Of a stretch of 13,323 nt of DNA, positions 6,429-13,323 are shown piece by piece. This DNA is from Clostridiales bacterium (GTDB taxonomy: Bacteria > Bacillota > Clostridia > Lachnospirales > Anaerotignaceae). Position numbers and translations under genes: made by a program. Within the stretch, counting starts at the first letter, position 1; each line of letters begins with the position of its first letter. The notes under the pieces are model-generated. The model saw nothing but the letters and a program-made list of their open reading frames with translations, had not been told where the DNA came from and searched no databases. The stretch lies in NCBI GenBank assembly GCA_021202325.1, contig JAJQDF010000284.1, forward strand, positions 1-13,323, in the 5' to 3' direction.

Positions 6429-6968
6429 ATGAACAGACTTAAAGAGTTTTATGATGCAGAAATAGTTGACGCAATGACTAAAAAGTTTTCATATACAAAT
6501 AAATTGGCTGTGCCGAAGCTTGAGAAGATAGTTATCAACATGGGCGTAGGCGAAGCTAAAGACAATGCCAAGGTTCTTGACGGCGCTGTTAAAGACCTTG
6601 CAACAATCACAGGTCAGAAGCCCATCATTACAAAGGCTAAAAAATCTGTTGCCGCTTTCAAACTTCGTGAAGGCATGCCCATCGGCTGCAAAGTAACACT
6701 TAGAGGCGACAGAATGTATGAGTTTGCTGACAGATTAATCAACATCGCTCTTCCCCGTGTACGTGACTTCCGCGGTGTTAAGGCTAACAGCTTTGACGGC
6801 AGAGGAAACTACACAATGGGCATCAAAGAGCAGCTCATCTTCCCTGAGATAGAATATGATAAGATTGACAAAATCAGAGGTATGGACATCGTATTCGTAA
6901 CAACGGCAAAGACAGATGAAGAAGCAAGAGAATTATTAAGATTATTCGGAATGCCATTCAGCAAATAA
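6429..6968 (+). CDS. rplE: 50S ribosomal protein L5
   Basis: The protein is 179 aa, the standard length. L5 binds 5S rRNA with L18, places it in the central protuberance and contacts S13 of the 30S head. Family marks are the [10 protein letters not shown] start, [19 protein letters not shown] (residues 28-46), [20 protein letters not shown] and the C-terminal [20 protein letters not shown]. The SD AAAGGAGG (6414-6421) is 7 bases from the ATG. Only 13 bases separate it from the S14 gene. Confidence 0.98.
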   Translation: MNRLKEFYDAEIVDAMTKKFSYTNKLAVPKLEKIVINMGVGEAKDNAKVLDGAVKDLATITGQKPIITKAKKSVAAFKLREGMPIGCKVTLRGDRMYEFADRLINIALPRVRDFRGVKANSFDGRGNYTMGIKEQLIFPEIEYDKIDKIRGMDIVFVTTAKTDEEARELLRLFGMPFSK

Positions 6969-6981
6969 GGGAGGGAAACAA

Positions 6982-7167
6982 ATGGCTAAGAAGTCAATGA
7001 TTATAAAACAGCAAAAAGCTCCCAAGTTTTCAACAAGAGCATATACACGCTGCAGAATTTGCGGAAGACCGCATGCAGTTCTCAAAAAGTACGGAATTTG
7101 CCGTATTTGCTTCCGTGAATTAGCTTACAAAGGCCAGATACCGGGAGTTAAAAAGGCCAGCTGGTAA
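6982..7167 (+). CDS. rpsZ: 30S ribosomal protein S14, zinc-binding short type (type Z)
   Basis: The protein is 61 aa, the length of the zinc form rather than the roughly 89-100 aa zinc-free form. S14 sits in the 30S head near S3 and S10. The zinc ligands are Cys24, Cys27, Cys40 and Cys43 in the pattern CxxC-x12-CxxC. Other marks are [18 protein letters not shown] and the tail [11 protein letters not shown]. Zinc-free paralogues in some Firmicutes are Zur-regulated and located elsewhere; none is in this window. SD GGGAGG (6969-6974) directly follows the rplE stop. The gene is also called rpsN in some annotations. Confidence 0.97.
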   Translation: MAKKSMIIKQQKAPKFSTRAYTRCRICGRPHAVLKKYGICRICFRELAYKGQIPGVKKASW

Positions 7168-7189
7168 TTAGGGAAAGGAGGAAAAACCT

Positions 7190-7591
7190 ATGTCAATGAG
7201 TGATCCTATCGCAGATATGCTCACTAGAATCAGAAACGGAAACACAGCTAAGCATGATACAGTTGATGTTCCTTCATCAAAGATGAAAAAAGCTATCGCT
7301 GACATATTAACAAATGAGGGCTATATCAAAGGATATGAAATGATTGAGGACGGCGTTAAAGCTACAATCAGAATCAGCCTTAAATATGGTGAAGATAAAA
7401 ACGAAAAAGTTATTACAGGTATCAAGAGAATTTCAAAGCCCGGTCTTCGTGTTTACGCAGGCAAAGACGAGCTTCCCAAGGTTCTCGGAGGACTTGGAAC
7501 AGCTATCATCTCAACAAGCAAAGGTCTTATGACAGACAAAGAAGCTAGAAAAGCCGGAATCGGCGGAGAAGTTATAGCATTTATTTGGTAA
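7190..7591 (+). CDS. rpsH: 30S ribosomal protein S8
   Basis: The protein is 133 aa. S8 is a primary binder of 16S rRNA helix 21 and in E. coli represses the spc operon at the L5 gene start. Seen here: [15 protein letters not shown] (residues 4-18), [13 protein letters not shown] and the C-terminal [20 protein letters not shown] signature. The ATG at 7190 is preferred since AAAGGAGG (7174-7181) lies 8 bases upstream; a second in-frame ATG at 7196 would give the shorter MSDPIADML start with a 14-base gap. I see no obvious copy of an S8-binding helix before rplE. Confidence 0.97.
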   Translation: MSMSDPIADMLTRIRNGNTAKHDTVDVPSSKMKKAIADILTNEGYIKGYEMIEDGVKATIRISLKYGEDKNEKVITGIKRISKPGLRVYAGKDELPKVLGGLGTAIISTSKGLMTDKEARKAGIGGEVIAFIW

Positions 7592-7624
7592 TTTATTTTA
7601 TAGATAATACAGGAGGTGCAGAAC

Positions 7625-8167
7625 ATGTCACGTATAGGTAAACTGCCCGTTGCTATCCCTGCCGGTGTAGACATCAAGATTGAGGACGGCAACGTAATTA
7701 CTGTAAAGGGACCTAAGGGAACTCTTACACGTAAAATGGCTGATGACATGAACATCGCAATTGAGGACGGTCAGGTAGTAGTTACAAGACCTAATGATTT
7801 AAAGAGAAGCAAATCTTTACACGGTTTAACAAGAACATTAATCAATAACATGGTCATTGGTGTTACACAGGGCTATGAAAAGACTCTTGAAATCAACGGT
7901 GTAGGTTACAGAGCTGCTAAGTCAGGCAAAAAGCTCACACTTTCACTCGGATATTCACATCCCGTTGAAATGACTGATCCCGAAGGTATCGAGACTGTAG
8001 TCGAGGGTACAAACAAGATCATTGTTAAGGGTATAGATAAAGAAAAGGTTGGACAGTTCGCAGCAGAAATCAGAACAAAACGTCCCCCTGAACCTTACAA
8101 AGGAAAAGGCATTAAATATGCTGATGAATATATCAGACGTAAAGTTGGTAAGACAGGTAAGAAATAA
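7625..8167 (+). CDS. rplF: 50S ribosomal protein L6
   Basis: The protein is 180 aa. L6 has two repeated RNA-binding domains and lies at the base of the L7/L12 stalk near the sarcin-ricin loop. Marks are [15 protein letters not shown] at the start, [20 protein letters not shown] in the middle and the C-terminal signature [16 protein letters not shown] chose the ATG at 7625, 8 bases after AGGAGG (7611-7616). An in-frame GTG at 7616 overlaps that SD itself and so cannot be the start. The gap after rpsH is 33 nt and A/T-rich. Confidence 0.97.
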   Translation: MSRIGKLPVAIPAGVDIKIEDGNVITVKGPKGTLTRKMADDMNIAIEDGQVVVTRPNDLKRSKSLHGLTRTLINNMVIGVTQGYEKTLEINGVGYRAAKSGKKLTLSLGYSHPVEMTDPEGIETVVEGTNKIIVKGIDKEKVGQFAAEIRTKRPPEPYKGKGIKYADEYIRRKVGKTGKK

Positions 8168-8185
8168 TAAAGGAGTGAGATCCGT

Positions 8186-8554
8186 ATGATAAGTAAGCCA
8201 TCACGTGCGGCTGCCCGTGTAAAACGCCATTACAGAATTCGTAATAAAGTAAGCGGAACAGCTCAGCAGCCCAGACTGGCTGTGTTTAGATCAAACAAAC
8301 ACATATATGCACAGATAATTGACGACGTAGCAGGCAATACATTAGTTGCCGCATCTACACTTGAAGCAGACATCGCAAGCAAAGTAGAACATACTTCAAC
8401 TGTTGAAGCTGCTAAGGCTGTAGGCGAAGCTATCGCTAAGAAGGCTATGGACAAAGGCATCACAGAAGTTGTTTTTGACCGTGGCGGATATATCTATCAT
8501 GGAAAAATCCAGGCATTAGCTGAGGCAGCAAGAGAAGCCGGATTACAGTTCTAA
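8186..8554 (+). CDS. rplR: 50S ribosomal protein L18
   Basis: The protein is 122 aa, standard. L18 binds 5S rRNA with L5 and helps anchor it in the central protuberance. The basic N-terminus ([20 protein letters not shown]), [20 protein letters not shown] and the C-terminal [20 protein letters not shown] are all typical. The SD AAAGGAG (8169-8175) is 10 bases from the ATG. It is closely followed by rpsE. Confidence 0.98.
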   Translation: MISKPSRAAARVKRHYRIRNKVSGTAQQPRLAVFRSNKHIYAQIIDDVAGNTLVAASTLEADIASKVEHTSTVEAAKAVGEAIAKKAMDKGITEVVFDRGGYIYHGKIQALAEAAREAGLQF

Positions 8555-8572
8555 GACAAGGAGGAAAACAAG

Positions 8573-9076
8573 TTGAAGAATATCGATCCTAGTACACTTG
8601 ATCTTAAAGATAAAGTAGTAACTATCAACCGTGTTACAAAGGTTGTTAAAGGCGGTCGTACAATGAGATTCACAGCACTCGTTGTTGTAGGAGATGAAAA
8701 CGGCCATGTTGGCTGCGGACTTGGTAAAGCAGCTGAAATTCCCGATGCTATCCGTAAGGGCAAAGAGGATGCTATGAAGAACATCGTATCCGTAGAAAGA
8801 AACGAAGTTGACAGCATCTATCACGGCATCACAGGAAAATTCGGAAGCGCAAGCGTAATGCTTATGCCCGCTCCCGAAGGTACAGGACTTATCGCTGGCG
8901 GCCCCGCTCGTGCGGTGCTTGAGCTTGCGGGAATCCGTAACATCAGAACAAAATCACAGGGTTCTAATAACAAGAGAAATGTAGTCAGCGCTACAATTCA
9001 AGGTTTAAGCCAGGTTACTTCACCTGAGAAGGTTGCTAAATTACGCGGCAAGTCAGTTGAAGAGCTCTTAGGTTAA
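8573..9076 (+). CDS. rpsE: 30S ribosomal protein S5
   Basis: The protein is 167 aa, normal. S5 helps form the mRNA entry site and affects decoding fidelity; spectinomycin-resistance mutations map to its N-terminal loop in other bacteria. The double-stranded-RNA-binding-like domain carries [20 protein letters not shown] (20-39) and the C-terminal domain [19 protein letters not shown]. The start codon is TTG, supported by SD AAGGAGG (8558-8564) 8 bases upstream. The spectinomycin loop near VTKVVKGG looks wild-type. Its stop overlaps the rpmD SD. Confidence 0.98.
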   Translation: MKNIDPSTLDLKDKVVTINRVTKVVKGGRTMRFTALVVVGDENGHVGCGLGKAAEIPDAIRKGKEDAMKNIVSVERNEVDSIYHGITGKFGSASVMLMPAPEGTGLIAGGPARAVLELAGIRNIRTKSQGSNNKRNVVSATIQGLSQVTSPEKVAKLRGKSVEELLG

Positions 9077-9088
9077 GGAGGTATAACA

Positions 9089-9271
9089 ATGGCCGAAGAA
9101 CTTAAAATCACATTAGTAAAATCAACAATCGGCGCACTGCCGAAGCATAAAAAAACAGTACAAGCTTTAGGCTTAAAGAAGCTTAACAGCTCTGTAATCA
9201 GACAGAACAATGCTGCTACACTTGGTATGGTTAACCAGGTTAGACATCTTGTTAAGGTAGAAGAGATATAA
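9089..9271 (+). CDS. rpmD: 50S ribosomal protein L30
   Basis: The protein is 60 aa. L30 is a small 23S-binding protein present in many but not all bacteria. It shows [20 protein letters not shown] and the typical ending [17 protein letters not shown]. The SD TAAGGAGG (9074-9081) contains the rpsE stop codon. The gap to rplO is 19 nt. Confidence 0.97.
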   Translation: MAEELKITLVKSTIGALPKHKKTVQALGLKKLNSSVIRQNNAATLGMVNQVRHLVKVEEI

Positions 9272-9290
9272 TAACAGAGGAGGTGCCAAT

Positions 9291-9731
9291 ATGAACTTAG
9301 GTGAATTAAAACCTGCATACGGCTCAAATACAAAAAGCTGGAGAAAAGGCAGAGGCCACGCTTCAGGAAACGGCAAAACAGCAGGCAGAGGTCATAAAGG
9401 ACAGGGCGCCCGTTCAGGATCCGGCGGAAAAGCAGGATTTGAAGGCGGACAGATGCCACTTTACAGAAGACTTCCAAAGAGAGGCTTCAAATGCATCAAC
9501 AGCAAAGAAATCATCGCTATTAACGTTGATATGTTAAATGTATTCGACAATGATACAGTAGTAGACATCGAGGCTTTAAAATCAGTAGGTCTTGTAAGTA
9601 ATCCTAGAGATGGAGTGAAAATATTAGGTGTTGGCGAACTTGAAAAGAAGCTCACTGTAAAAGTTAACCAATACAGCAAATCCGCAGCAGAAAAAATTGA
9701 AGCTGCAGGCGGAAAAGCAGAGGTGATCTGA
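9291..9731 (+). CDS. rplO: 50S ribosomal protein L15
   Basis: The protein is 146 aa, typical. L15 is a late-assembly protein that spans several 23S domains with its long glycine-rich N-terminal arm. That arm is visible as [20 protein letters not shown] (residues 21-40) followed by [16 protein letters not shown]. The C-terminal globular part ends in [26 protein letters not shown] (9278-9283) is 7 bases from the ATG. The last codons carry the SD for secY, so L15 and SecY synthesis are probably coupled. Confidence 0.98.
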   Translation: MNLGELKPAYGSNTKSWRKGRGHASGNGKTAGRGHKGQGARSGSGGKAGFEGGQMPLYRRLPKRGFKCINSKEIIAINVDMLNVFDNDTVVDIEALKSVGLVSNPRDGVKILGVGELEKKLTVKVNQYSKSAAEKIEAAGGKAEVI

Positions 9732-9732
9732 T

Positions 9733-10992
9733 TTGTTTAAAATATTCGTCAACTCGTGGAAAGTAAAAGAGATTAGACAAAAAATACTCTATACTCTTCT
9801 TATAATCGCGATAGTAAGGCTTGGTGCTCATATCTATCTTCCCGGTATAAGTGCGACGACAGTTAAGGCATATACAGATCTGTACTCAACCGGTACACTC
9901 TACAACATAATCGCAGGAGGTTCAGGTTCCAGCTACTCAATCTTTGCATTAGGTATCGGACCTTATATCACCGCATCGATTATAATGCAGCTGCTGTGTG
10001 TTGCGATTCCCACCCTCGAACAGCTTTCCAAGGAAGGCGAGGACGGACGTCAGAAGATAAACAAGTATACACGTTATTTAACAGTAGTGCTTGCGGCGCT
10101 TCAGGGCACCGGTACTGCAATAAACTACAAATCAATGATGACAAACCCGACAACACTCAACGTTGTTATTGCGGTTTTATCACTTGTCACAGGTACAATA
10201 TTTATCATGTGGCTTGCTGAACAGATTACAGCAAAGGGAATTGCAAACGGCTCATCGATACTCATCTTCGTGAATATCATTTCAAGCCTTCCCCAGGGAA
10301 TTTCGGCACTGATATCCTATGCACAGGACGGCGGTACAGGAATTGCCAAGGTAATCGGAATACTTGTACTTCTCCTTATCGTTATTATTCTTATCGTAAG
10401 AGTTAACGATGCTGAAAGAAGACTTCCTGTTCAGTATTCAAACAAAATGGCCGGCAGAAGAATGAGCGGCGGAAGCAGCAGCACATTCCCCATTAAGGTT
10501 AATACAGCCGGTGTAATTTCAATAATCTTCGCTATTTCACTTCTTCAGTTCCCTGAGACAGTAGGGGGCTTTATTGCGAGCAAACCTGCTTGGCTTGAAA
10601 CAGTGATAGATGTTCTTACAATGACACACCCGGTTGGTGCAGTATTATATGTAGTATTGATTCTGTTCTTCTCATATTTCTACACATCAATCGTAATTAA
10701 TCCAAATGAGATTGCCGAGAACATGAAAAAGAACGGCGGCTTCATCCCAGGTATCAGACCGGGACAGCCTACAGCTAACTATATTGAGAAAATTGTAAAC
10801 AGAATTACTCTTGTCGGAGCTGTATGGTTTGCAGTGCTTGCACTGGTGCCGATTGTTATGCAGTGGATATTCCAGGTAAATGTCGGCTTCGGAGGTACAA
10901 CACTCATAATCGTCGTTGGTGTTTGCCTTGACATAGTTAAAGCACTTGAGTCTCAGCTTCTTATGAGACACTATAAAGGATTCTTAGACTAA
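9733..10992 (+). CDS. secY: Preprotein translocase subunit SecY
   Basis: The protein is 419 aa and forms the membrane channel of SecYEG for export and membrane insertion. Ten hydrophobic segments are visible, near residues 18-36, 70-92, 114-132, 143-162, 172-190, 206-223, 258-275, 301-321, 357-377 and 386-404. The plug region is around 58-70 (NIIAGGSGSSYSI). The cytoplasmic loops that contact ribosome or SecA carry AERRLPVQYS (227-236) and GFIPGIRPGQPT (336-347, with Arg342). The tail MRHYKGFLD is classic. The start is TTG one base after the rplO stop; AGGTGATC (9721-9728) matches the extended anti-SD. SecE and SecG are not in the window. Confidence 0.97.
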   Translation: MFKIFVNSWKVKEIRQKILYTLLIIAIVRLGAHIYLPGISATTVKAYTDLYSTGTLYNIIAGGSGSSYSIFALGIGPYITASIIMQLLCVAIPTLEQLSKEGEDGRQKINKYTRYLTVVLAALQGTGTAINYKSMMTNPTTLNVVIAVLSLVTGTIFIMWLAEQITAKGIANGSSILIFVNIISSLPQGISALISYAQDGGTGIAKVIGILVLLLIVIILIVRVNDAERRLPVQYSNKMAGRRMSGGSSSTFPIKVNTAGVISIIFAISLLQFPETVGGFIASKPAWLETVIDVLTMTHPVGAVLYVVLILFFSYFYTSIVINPNEIAENMKKNGGFIPGIRPGQPTANYIEKIVNRITLVGAVWFAVLALVPIVMQWIFQVNVGFGGTTLIIVVGVCLDIVKALESQLLMRHYKGFLD

Positions 10993-11003
10993 TCACGTCT
11001 GTT

Positions 11004-11035
11004 CGGGGAATGCTGAGGCATTTCCCGCAGGCGGG
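11004..11035 (+). promoter_or_regulatory. Strong hairpin with a competing alternative in the secY-adk spacer
   Basis: CGGGGAATGC (11004-11013) pairs along its full length with GCATTTCCCG (11018-11027), 10 bp with one G-U pair and a TGAG loop. CCCG (11024-11027) can instead pair with CGGG (11032-11035) around a CAGG loop, which would disrupt the first stem. The following sequence (TAACAGTAAG) has no T-run, so this is not an intrinsic terminator. It is the most stable-looking hairpin in the window and lies about 18 bases upstream of the adk SD. The function is unknown. Confidence 0.6.
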
Positions 11036-11066
11036 TAACAGTAAGTCAGTGAAGGAAGGTAAGACA

Positions 11067-11699
11067 ATGAAATTAGTACTCATTGGCGCACCTGCCGCCG
11101 GAAAGGGCACACAGGCAGCCAGACTAGTAGAGCACTACTCAATAGCACATATCTCCACAGGCGATATGCTTAGAGAGGAAGTTGCTAAGGGAACAGAACT
11201 CGGCAATGAAGCAAAGGCTATTATGGCCTCGGGCGGACTTGTATCCGATGAAATCATCATTGCGATGGTTAAGGAACGCATTAAGCAGGATGACTGCGCA
11301 AATGGCTTTATTCTCGATGGTTTTCCTCGTACAGTTGTTCAGGCTGAAAAGCTTGATGAAATGGTTGCATTAGATAAGGCGGTTTATATAAATGCGCCTG
11401 ATGATGTTATGCTTGAGAGATTAACAGCTAGACAAACTTGCCCCAAATGCGGAGCTACTTACAACAAACTTTTCCTGCCTCCCAAAACAGCAGGTATCTG
11501 CGACAAATGCGGAGAGGCTCTTACACAGCGTAAGGACGATACTGTTGAAGCGGGAAAGGCTCGTCTTGCAACATTCCATGAACAGAGCGAACCCCTTGTT
11601 GACTACTACGGCAAAAAGGGAATTGTTCTCGAGGTGGACGGAACAGCTGCTATAGACGATATCACAAAAGCTATTATAGAAGGCTTGGGTGAGGAGTAA
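11067..11699 (+). CDS. adk: Adenylate kinase, zinc-LID type
   Basis: The protein is 210 aa and catalyses ATP + AMP = 2 ADP in the cytoplasm. The P-loop is GAPAAGKGT (residues 7-15), with Ala10 where many homologues have Gly. Other marks are HISTGDMLR (28-36), LDGFPRT (83-89), and a LID zinc site Cys125, Cys128, Cys145 and Cys148. Arg155 and Arg166 correspond to E. coli Arg156 and Arg167. The ATG at 11067 is chosen as it gives the standard MKLVLIGAPA start with GGAAGG (11054-11059) 7 bases upstream. The frame is open upstream to 11010, but that would run through the secY-adk hairpin. Confidence 0.97.
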   Translation: MKLVLIGAPAAGKGTQAARLVEHYSIAHISTGDMLREEVAKGTELGNEAKAIMASGGLVSDEIIIAMVKERIKQDDCANGFILDGFPRTVVQAEKLDEMVALDKAVYINAPDDVMLERLTARQTCPKCGATYNKLFLPPKTAGICDKCGEALTQRKDDTVEAGKARLATFHEQSEPLVDYYGKKGIVLEVDGTAAIDDITKAIIEGLGEE

Positions 11700-11702
11700 A
11701 CA

Positions 11703-12455
11703 ATGGCGATAACAATTAAGACACAAGATCAAATACAGAAGATGCGTGTTGCCGGAGGCATACTCATCGACTTAATAGATATTCTTGAAGGAATGATTAA
11801 GCCGGGAATTACAACAGATGAGCTTGACAAGGTTGCCGAGGACTTCATAAAGAGCAAAGGAGCTTATCCGTCATTTCTTGGATACGGCGGATTCCCCAAA
11901 ACACTTTGCACATCGGTTAATGAAGAGATCGTACATGGCATACCGGGCTCAAGAAAGCTGAAAAACGGCGATATCATCAGCATCGATATGGGAGCCTTCA
12001 TAAACGGTTATCACGGCGACTGCGCCAGAACATACGGTGTAGGCCAGATAAGCGAGGAGGACCAGAAGCTTATCGATGTAACAAGAGAAAGTTTTTTTGA
12101 AGGAATTAAATTTGCAAAAGCTGGCAATCATTTATATGAAATTTCGGCCGCAGTACAGGCCTATGCTGAGTCATACGGCTTCGGCGTAGTCAGAGATTAT
12201 GTCGGCCACGGAATTGGCAGACAAATGCATGAGGATCCGGCAATCCCCAACTATAAACAGCCGGGCAGAGGCCCCAAGCTGCAAAAGGGCATGGTTTTAG
12301 CCATAGAGCCGATGATAACGGCAGGTTCATATAAATGCAGGGTACTTAGCGATGGATGGACAGCAGTAACCAGAGATGGTTCAAATGCGGCGCATTATGA
12401 GAATACTGTTCTTATAACGGATGGTGAACCTGAACTGCTTACCTTTAAGAAATAA
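11703..12455 (+). CDS. map: Methionine aminopeptidase, type I
   Basis: The protein is 250 aa and removes the initiator methionine from nascent chains, acting at the tunnel exit near L23. All metal and catalytic residues of the family can be placed: His78 in EEIVHGIP, Asp95 in SIDMG, Asp106 in GDCART, His169 in GHGIG, His176 in MHEDPAIPN, Glu202 in AIEPM and Glu233 in HYENTV. There is no N-terminal zinc-finger extension, so it is the short bacterial type. It starts three bases after adk, with SD GAGGAG (11691-11696) inside adk. The secY-adk-map order is usual in Gram-positive bacteria. Confidence 0.98.
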   Translation: MAITIKTQDQIQKMRVAGGILIDLIDILEGMIKPGITTDELDKVAEDFIKSKGAYPSFLGYGGFPKTLCTSVNEEIVHGIPGSRKLKNGDIISIDMGAFINGYHGDCARTYGVGQISEEDQKLIDVTRESFFEGIKFAKAGNHLYEISAAVQAYAESYGFGVVRDYVGHGIGRQMHEDPAIPNYKQPGRGPKLQKGMVLAIEPMITAGSYKCRVLSDGWTAVTRDGSNAAHYENTVLITDGEPELLTFKK

Positions 12456-12471
12456 GCTGAGGTGGACAGAA

Positions 12472-12747
12472 ATGGAGTACACCGTAGGACAGGTGGCATA
12501 CTCAAAGAGCGGTCACGACAAGGGAGATGCTTTCGTAATCTTTGATGCTGAAGGCGAATATGTTTATCTTGTTGACGGAAAGAACCGCAGAATTGAGAAG
12601 CCAAAAAAGAAGAAATTAAAACATGTCCAATTTACTAACTATATCGATTATGAGCTTCAAGCTAAAATCATGCACAGAGAACAGCTTCTCGACAGTGATT
12701 TTGCAAAGGCAATTAAAAAATATAGTAGTCAAAACAGAGCAAAGTGA
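12472..12747 (+). CDS. Small KOW-domain RNA-binding protein (L14e/L6e-like), role unknown
   Basis: A 91-aa basic protein between map and infA. Residues 6-33 (VGQVAYSKSGHDKGD onward) fit a KOW motif, the RNA-binding unit of L24, NusG and archaeal/eukaryotic L14e. A lysine-rich stretch KPKKKKLKHV follows (about 44-53), then a helical tail. B. subtilis has, as I recall, a similar small gene (ybzG) at the same position. It is not a standard bacterial ribosomal protein; location in this operon suggests a ribosome-associated or translation role, but that is inference. The ATG at 12472 is chosen over an upstream in-frame ATG at 12421 because that one overlaps map, and GAGGTGG (12459-12465) precedes 12472. 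Confidence 0.85.
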   Translation: MEYTVGQVAYSKSGHDKGDAFVIFDAEGEYVYLVDGKNRRIEKPKKKKLKHVQFTNYIDYELQAKIMHREQLLDSDFAKAIKKYSSQNRAK

Positions 12748-12765
12748 GTTAAGGAGGTTCTTAGA

Positions 12766-12984
12766 TTGTCAAAAGACGATGTAATTGAAGTAGAAGGAAC
12801 CGTAATAGAAAAATTACCAAATGCTATGTTTCAGGTTGAGCTTGAAAACGGACATAAGATTTTAGCACATATCTCCGGAAAGCTTCGTATGAACTTTATC
12901 AGAATTCTTCCGGGAGACAAAGTATTGGTTGAAATGTCGCCGTATGATCTTGCAAAGGGCAGAATCATTTGGCGAGCTAAATAA
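12766..12984 (+). CDS. infA: Translation initiation factor IF-1
   Basis: The protein is 72 aa, exact family length. IF-1 is a single OB-fold domain that binds the A site of the 30S subunit and assists IF-2 and IF-3. Marks are the [19 protein letters not shown] start, [20 protein letters not shown] (22-41) and [20 protein letters not shown]. The C-terminus is GRIIWRAK where ITYRYK or ITYRFK is common, a mild variation. It starts with TTG, supported by AAGGAGG (12751-12757) 8 bases upstream. The infA-rpmJ order is conserved in Firmicutes. Confidence 0.98.
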   Translation: MSKDDVIEVEGTVIEKLPNAMFQVELENGHKILAHISGKLRMNFIRILPGDKVLVEMSPYDLAKGRIIWRAK

Positions 12985-13000
12985 GGAAGGAGCGATCACA

Positions 13001-13114
13001 ATGAAAGTAAGACCGTCTGTAAAACCTATGTGTGAAAAATGCAAAGTAATTAAAAGAAAAGGTCATGTTATGGTCATTTGTGAAAATCCCAAACATAAAC
13101 AGAGACAGGGCTGA
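13001..13114 (+). CDS. rpmJ: 50S ribosomal protein L36, zinc-binding
   Basis: The protein is 37 aa, the smallest ribosomal protein. The zinc ribbon has Cys11, Cys14, Cys27 and His32, so this is the zinc-type L36. The sequence [20 protein letters not shown] is canonical. SD GGAAGGAG (12985-12992) follows the infA stop. In most relatives rpsM follows rpmJ after a few tens of bases. Here no rpsM start appears within the remaining 209 bases; hairpins and a new promoter lie there instead. Confidence 0.97.
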   Translation: MKVRPSVKPMCEKCKVIKRKGHVMVICENPKHKQRQG

Positions 13115-13132
13115 TATCTTTAATTAATCATG

Positions 13133-13175
13133 GGTTGAGAAGGAGCATGAAGCCTTCAAACCAAAATAGTTTTTT
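13133..13175 (+). terminator. Possible weak terminator after rpmJ
   Basis: GGTT (13133-13136) pairs with AACC (13159-13162) and GAAGG (13139-13143) with CCTTC (13153-13157), with a small internal loop (GA against A) and a 9-nt loop. T6 (13170-13175) follows, but 7 bases separate stem and T-run, so it is not a textbook intrinsic terminator. The position 18 bases after rpmJ and before a new promoter favours full or partial termination. It could instead be a processing or regulatory stem. Confidence 0.35.
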
Positions 13176-13185
13176 AGCTGTCGGG

Positions 13186-13263
13186 CGGCTGACGGACACT
13201 TATCAGACTGAACTGTATGGGGTTCGTACCGATGGATTAAAATAAATCAAGTTTTTTGATTTA
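13186..13263 (+). other. Two further hairpins between rpmJ and the next promoter
   Basis: ACGGAC (13192-13197) pairs with GTTCGT (13222-13227, one G-U), extended by CGG/CCG (13186-13188/13229-13231) across an internal loop. Then TAAATCAA (13243-13250) pairs with TTGATTTA (13256-13263) around a GTTTT loop, an A/T-only palindrome just before the promoter. No ORF with an SD is seen in 13115-13276. These may be part of a 3' end, a regulatory RNA, or (the second) a protein-binding palindrome. Confidence 0.35.
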
Positions 13264-13276
13264 AAATTAAAAGGTG

Positions 13277-13305
13277 TGGACAAATAGCGCATATCGTGAT
13301 ATAAT
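13277..13305 (+). promoter_or_regulatory. Near-consensus sigma-A promoter reading out of the window
   Basis: The -35 box TGGACA (13277-13282; 5 of 6) is separated by 17 bases from a perfect TATAAT (13300-13305) preceded by TG at 13297-13298, an extended -10. The start would be near 13312. It most likely drives the alpha-operon genes (rpsM, rpsK, rpoA, rplQ) that follow rpmJ in relatives, but those genes are outside the window. The ATG at 13313 has no SD and would lie almost at the transcript's first base. Confidence 0.8.
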
Positions 13306-13323
13306 AAATAATATGAGAAAAGT

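Noticed and set aside
11004..11035. Intrinsic terminator between secY and adk
   Set aside because: The stem is strong, but no T-run follows and adk continues in the same direction with its own SD.
13313..13323. Start of rpsM or another gene at ATG 13313
   Set aside because: There is no SD, the codons (ATG AGA AAA) do not match the usual MARIAGV start of S13, and the ATG falls at the predicted transcript start.

Overview
The window is the S10-spc ribosomal-protein supercluster of a low-GC, Gram-positive bacterium of Clostridia type, probably an Oscillospirales/Ruminococcus-like anaerobe. Evidence for this: the Firmicutes gene order rpsJ ... rplO-secY-adk-map-(KOW protein)-infA-rpmJ; strong AAAGGAGG-type Shine-Dalgarno (SD) sites on nearly every gene; GTG and TTG starts; a four-cysteine zinc S14; a zinc-type LID domain in adenylate kinase; and an L22 with an N-terminal extension of about 20 residues. 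The class is a confident call; the order-level guess is not. All 27 genes are on the + strand, intact and of normal family length. I see no mobile element, CRISPR array, tRNA, rRNA or pseudogene.

Layout. 1-150: A/T-rich upstream DNA with a palindrome and a sigma-A promoter (TTGCAA-N17-TATAAT). About 151-377: a leader of about 227 nt that folds by eye into a series of hairpins, the last ending two bases before the rpsJ SD. 378-5174: S10 section (S10, L3, L4, L23, L2, S19, L22, S3, L16). 5171-9731: L29, S17 and the spc section (L14, L24, L5, S14, S8, L6, L18, S5, L30, L15). 9733-13114: secY, adk, map, a small KOW-domain protein, infA and rpmJ. 13115-13323: three candidate hairpins, then a near-consensus promoter reading out of the window. 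In relatives the next genes are the alpha operon (rpsM, rpsK, rpoA, rplQ), but they are not visible here.

The genes supply both ribosomal subunits, the initiation factor IF-1, the SecYEG channel for membrane and secreted proteins, the methionine aminopeptidase that trims new chains at the exit tunnel, and adenylate kinase for nucleotide balance. Most junctions are tight (overlaps of 1-4 nt or gaps of 10-25 nt), as expected for translational coupling. A few spacers are longer or carry clear inverted repeats: rpsJ-rplC, the rplC stop, rplW-rplB, rplB-rpsS and secY-adk.

The protein-coding content is ordinary. The unexplained material is RNA-level: the S10 leader, the structured spacers, and the apparent break and restart of transcription after rpmJ. 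I cannot say whether the leader belongs to an already described ribosomal-protein leader family. All foldings were done by eye, without energy or covariation calculations.
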